15,268 bases of DNA from UBA7236 sp043727235 (GTDB lineage Bacteria > Bacteroidota > Bacteroidia > Chitinophagales > BACL12): assembly GCA_043727235.1 (NCBI GenBank), contig JAYSYX010000045.1, positions 1 to 15,268 of the forward strand, in the 5' to 3' direction. Shown here one piece after another: positions 12,908-15,268 of the stretch. Positions within the stretch are counted from its first letter, which is position 1. The number at the start of each line of letters is the position of its first letter. The position numbers and the translations under genes were made by a program. The notes below the pieces were generated by a model. That model made no database searches, was not told the origin of the DNA, and saw only the letters and a program-made list of their open reading frames with translations.

Positions 12908-15178
12908 ATGCAAAATCCAGATGCCTCGAATGAAATATTTCGAATCGCCGCCGAGCTGACCAAGTACACCTCTAAAAACATTTTTTTAACCGGTAAAGCA
13001 GGAACCGGAAAAACCACATTTCTGCGTTATATCCGGCAAAACACGCGCAAAAAATTAGCCGTTGTTGCACCAACCGGAGTAGCTGCAATTAATGCCGGCG
13101 GTGTAACCATGCACTCCTTCTTTCAATTGCCATTTGAACCCTTTATTCCGGTTAAAAAAGCTTTTTCGGGCAATATGCATGTGGTAGACAAACACAATAT
13201 TTTCAGCAAGGTACAACTCAACAGCCAGAAGCGTGACGTAATGGAAGAATTGGAATTACTCATCATAGACGAGGTGAGTATGATGCGTTGCGATAAATTG
13301 GATACCATTGATACCATTTTACGCGGAATACGCAAAAAAAATATTCCCTTTGGGGGAGTGCAGGTTTTATTTATCGGAGATATGTATCAATTGCCTCCTG
13401 TTGCTCCCGATGCCGACTGGAATATTTTAAAGGAACATTATACGAGTCCCTTTTTTTTCGATGCGCATGTAATTAAAGAAATTGATCTGGTATATGTGGA
13501 ATTAAAAAAAATGTATCGTCAGAAACAACAATCATTTATCGATCTGCTCAACAATGTTCGCAATAATACGGTAACAGAATTTGATTTTGAATTATTACAC
13601 AGCAGATACCGACCTATTTATGAATTAGAAAATACAGAAAAAGCGATCACTATCACCACGCATAATTATAAAGCAGATAAGATTAACAACGATGAGTTAA
13701 ATAAACTTCCTGCTCCTGAATTTGTTTTTAAGGGAAATATTGAAGGAGATTTTTCTGATAAATCGTTACCAACGGAAGTGAATCTTACATTAAAAGTTGG
13801 TGCTCAGATCATGTTCATTAAAAATGATACCGGAGAAGACCGCGCTTTTTACAACGGCAAACTTGCAACCGTTAAAGCAATAGCCAATGATAAAATAACG
13901 GTAACCATGCAGGATGATGGTTCTGAATTTGAATTGAAAAAACAGACCTGGGAAAATATCAGATATAATTTCAATAAAGAAAAAAATGAAATTGAAGAAG
14001 AGGAACTTGGAAAATTTACCCAATATCCAATTCGACTTGCATGGGCAATTACTATTCATAAAAGTCAAGGATTAACTTTTGAGAATGTAATTATTGATGC
14101 GGGGCAATCATTCACTGCCGGACAGGTTTATGTTGCTTTAAGCCGATGCACTACTCTGGAGGGCATGACCTTGTTGTCGAAAATAAATCCCTACGTAATT
14201 GCAACCGACGAGAGAATTGTGGCATTTGCAAAACAGGAAGCGGAGGTTGAAAGATTATCTGCAATTTTATCCGATGAAAAAAAACATTATCAGGATAAAT
14301 TATTGATCAATGCTTTTAATTACGGTCGCATATTAAAATATCAGGAAGAATTTTATGGATTTGTTCGGAATATAAAACTTCCCGATGTAAGGGGTGCTAT
14401 AATTTTGGCGAAATCAATGCTTCAAAAATCCCGCGAACAATATGTGGTTGCAGAAAAATTTAAAGAACAGATTCAAAACATTTTAAATAAAGAACCTCTC
14501 GACACAGTTTTATTAGAGGAACGGGTTGCAAAGGGATTAAAATGGTTTGCAGAAAATTTTTCCAAGGATCTGTTACAACCATTAGCCGATCATATTGTTT
14601 CTTTATACGGAGCTGCTAAGGTTAGAAAATACAATAAGTATGTTCGTGAATTATTATCCGGCTTGGAACATCATCTTAAAACATTATGTGCAGTTGGGTA
14701 TGGAGATATTGTTTTTCTTAAGGAAGAAAATGCACATTTAAAATATTTACCTGCGCTCCCTGATCCACCTGCAAAACCAAAAAAGGACAAAAAATCAACA
14801 GAACCGAAACAAGTAGAACCGCCAAAAGAAACTTATCAGCATAAAAGTCTTACACTTTTAAAGGAAGGAAAAACTGTGGAAGAAATTGCAGCAATAAGAA
14901 ATATTGAGGCAAGTACTATTATCGGTCATTTAGGACCATTTATGTTGGAGGGTGAAATTAAATTAACAGATATTTTACCTCAGGAAAGAATTGATAGTAT
15001 AATATCAATCATCAAGAATGAAGATAATAATATTGATTTTTTTGTTGATGCATCACATAATGATTATAAAAATATACAGACCATCTGGGATATTTTAGGT
15101 AGGGACTACAGTTATAATGAAATTAAATTTGTATATAAGGTATGGAAGATGGAACAGCTACAAAAGGTGAGTAGATGA
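12908..15178 (+). CDS. PIF1-like superfamily 1B helicase with C-terminal helix-turn-helix domain
   Basis: This 756-residue protein is an ATP-dependent DNA helicase of the PIF1/RecD2-like group (5' to 3', acting on forks, G-quadruplexes or R-loops in studied members). Walker A is GKAGTGKTT at 29-37, motif Ia APTGVAA at 54-60, Walker B LLIIDEVSM at 117-125, motif III FIGDMYQLPPV at 155-165, motif IV around MYRQ at 202-205, motif V AITIHKSQGLTF at 380-391, and motif VI VYVALSRCTTLEGM at 407-420. Residues 440-610 form a helical region. A Pro/Lys-rich linker at about 617-640 leads to a helix-turn-helix domain of the HTH_40 type (about 643-735: SLTLLKEGKTVEEIAAIRNIEASTI), also found at the end of some RecQ proteins. 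All helicase motifs look intact. It is transcribed alone, divergent from kynU, and is followed by a long hairpin. Its exact role in the cell is inferred. Confidence 0.92.
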   Translation: MQNPDASNEIFRIAAELTKYTSKNIFLTGKAGTGKTTFLRYIRQNTRKKLAVVAPTGVAAINAGGVTMHSFFQLPFEPFIPVKKAFSGNMHVVDKHNIFSKVQLNSQKRDVMEELELLIIDEVSMMRCDKLDTIDTILRGIRKKNIPFGGVQVLFIGDMYQLPPVAPDADWNILKEHYTSPFFFDAHVIKEIDLVYVELKKMYRQKQQSFIDLLNNVRNNTVTEFDFELLHSRYRPIYELENTEKAITITTHNYKADKINNDELNKLPAPEFVFKGNIEGDFSDKSLPTEVNLTLKVGAQIMFIKNDTGEDRAFYNGKLATVKAIANDKITVTMQDDGSEFELKKQTWENIRYNFNKEKNEIEEEELGKFTQYPIRLAWAITIHKSQGLTFENVIIDAGQSFTAGQVYVALSRCTTLEGMTLLSKINPYVIATDERIVAFAKQEAEVERLSAILSDEKKHYQDKLLINAFNYGRILKYQEEFYGFVRNIKLPDVRGAIILAKSMLQKSREQYVVAEKFKEQIQNILNKEPLDTVLLEERVAKGLKWFAENFSKDLLQPLADHIVSLYGAAKVRKYNKYVRELLSGLEHHLKTLCAVGYGDIVFLKEENAHLKYLPALPDPPAKPKKDKKSTEPKQVEPPKETYQHKSLTLLKEGKTVEEIAAIRNIEASTIIGHLGPFMLEGEIKLTDILPQERIDSIISIIKNEDNNIDFFVDASHNDYKNIQTIWDILGRDYSYNEIKFVYKVWKMEQLQKVSR

Positions 15179-15210
15179 ATATCTCCATACAGATCTTCCT
15201 CCGTAATGCG

Positions 15211-15268
15211 GTTGGTGAAAAACACGCAACCGCGGCTTTTACGCTGTGGTTGTGTGTTTTTCACCAAC
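15211..15268 (+). repeat. Long hairpin, 26-bp stem with 6-base loop, after the helicase gene
   Basis: Positions 15211-15236 pair with 15243-15268 along 26 consecutive pairs, three of them G-T, leaving the loop TTTTAC (15237-15242). It begins 32 bases after the helicase stop and its right arm ends on the last base of the window, so it could extend further. All three wobbles have G in the left arm and T in the right, so the plus-strand RNA forms an unbroken stem while the minus-strand RNA would have three A-C mismatches. It is less A+T-rich at its apex than the surroundings. It may act as a terminator or mRNA-stabilising structure, or be one copy of a dispersed palindromic repeat; no T-run can be checked beyond the edge. 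Confidence 0.85.

Noticed and set aside
1..15268. Mobile element or defence island
   Set aside because: No transposase, integrase, nuclease-toxin pair, tRNA target or flanking direct repeats were found; RecJ and the helicase are housekeeping-type genes in ordinary context.

Overview
The window is A+T-rich DNA from a member of the Bacteroidota, probably an environmental or uncultured lineage related to Chitinophagales/Sphingobacteriales; the exact taxon cannot be read from the sequence. The evidence is a subtilase with a type IX secretion C-terminal sorting domain, a two-component propeller sensor paired with a LytTR regulator, several lipoproteins with short SPII signals, a kynurenine pathway of the kind used for NAD synthesis in this phylum, and Bacteroidota-type -7 boxes (TAnnTTTG) in front of six transcription units. 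No rRNA, tRNA, CRISPR array, transposase or phage gene was seen.

Layout. Positions 1-2823 (minus strand) hold the start of a periplasmic propeller sensor kinase (cut by the window edge), its LytTR response regulator, and a GH3-family acyl-amido synthetase. Positions 2871-7710 (minus) continue with LptB (ABC ATPase of LPS transport), RecJ exonuclease, a secreted S8 subtilase-fold protein and a DUF5011-like lipoprotein. Gaps of 16-47 bases suggest that lipoprotein-subtilase-recJ-lptB-GH3 may be one operon. A perfect hairpin terminator at 7746-7780 separates it from a second, paralogous acidic lipoprotein (7801-8502). A small methionine-rich lipoprotein (8606-8944, plus) with its own promoter and terminator is divergent from this.

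Positions 8998-9360 are non-coding and unusually structured: eight tandem heptamers, strong hairpins and degenerate direct repeats. Then comes a tryptophan-degradation section: kynurenine 3-monooxygenase (minus), a c-type cytochrome lipoprotein (plus) and kynureninase (minus). Between the cytochrome and kynureninase lie a four-unit octamer repeat and a symmetrical hairpin. The window ends with a PIF1-like helicase carrying a C-terminal helix-turn-helix (plus), followed by a 26-bp stem hairpin that ends on the last base.

How the genes work together: KMO and kynureninase catalyse sequential steps from kynurenine to 3-hydroxyanthranilate, presumably feeding NAD synthesis elsewhere in the genome. 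The sensor and LytTR regulator form a signalling pair. LptB, the subtilase and the lipoproteins concern the envelope and secretion, while RecJ and the helicase concern DNA maintenance. I see no complete new defence or mobile system. The most unusual items are a subtilase whose catalytic Asp position reads Gly, the heptamer array with its structured neighbourhood, and the long terminal hairpin.
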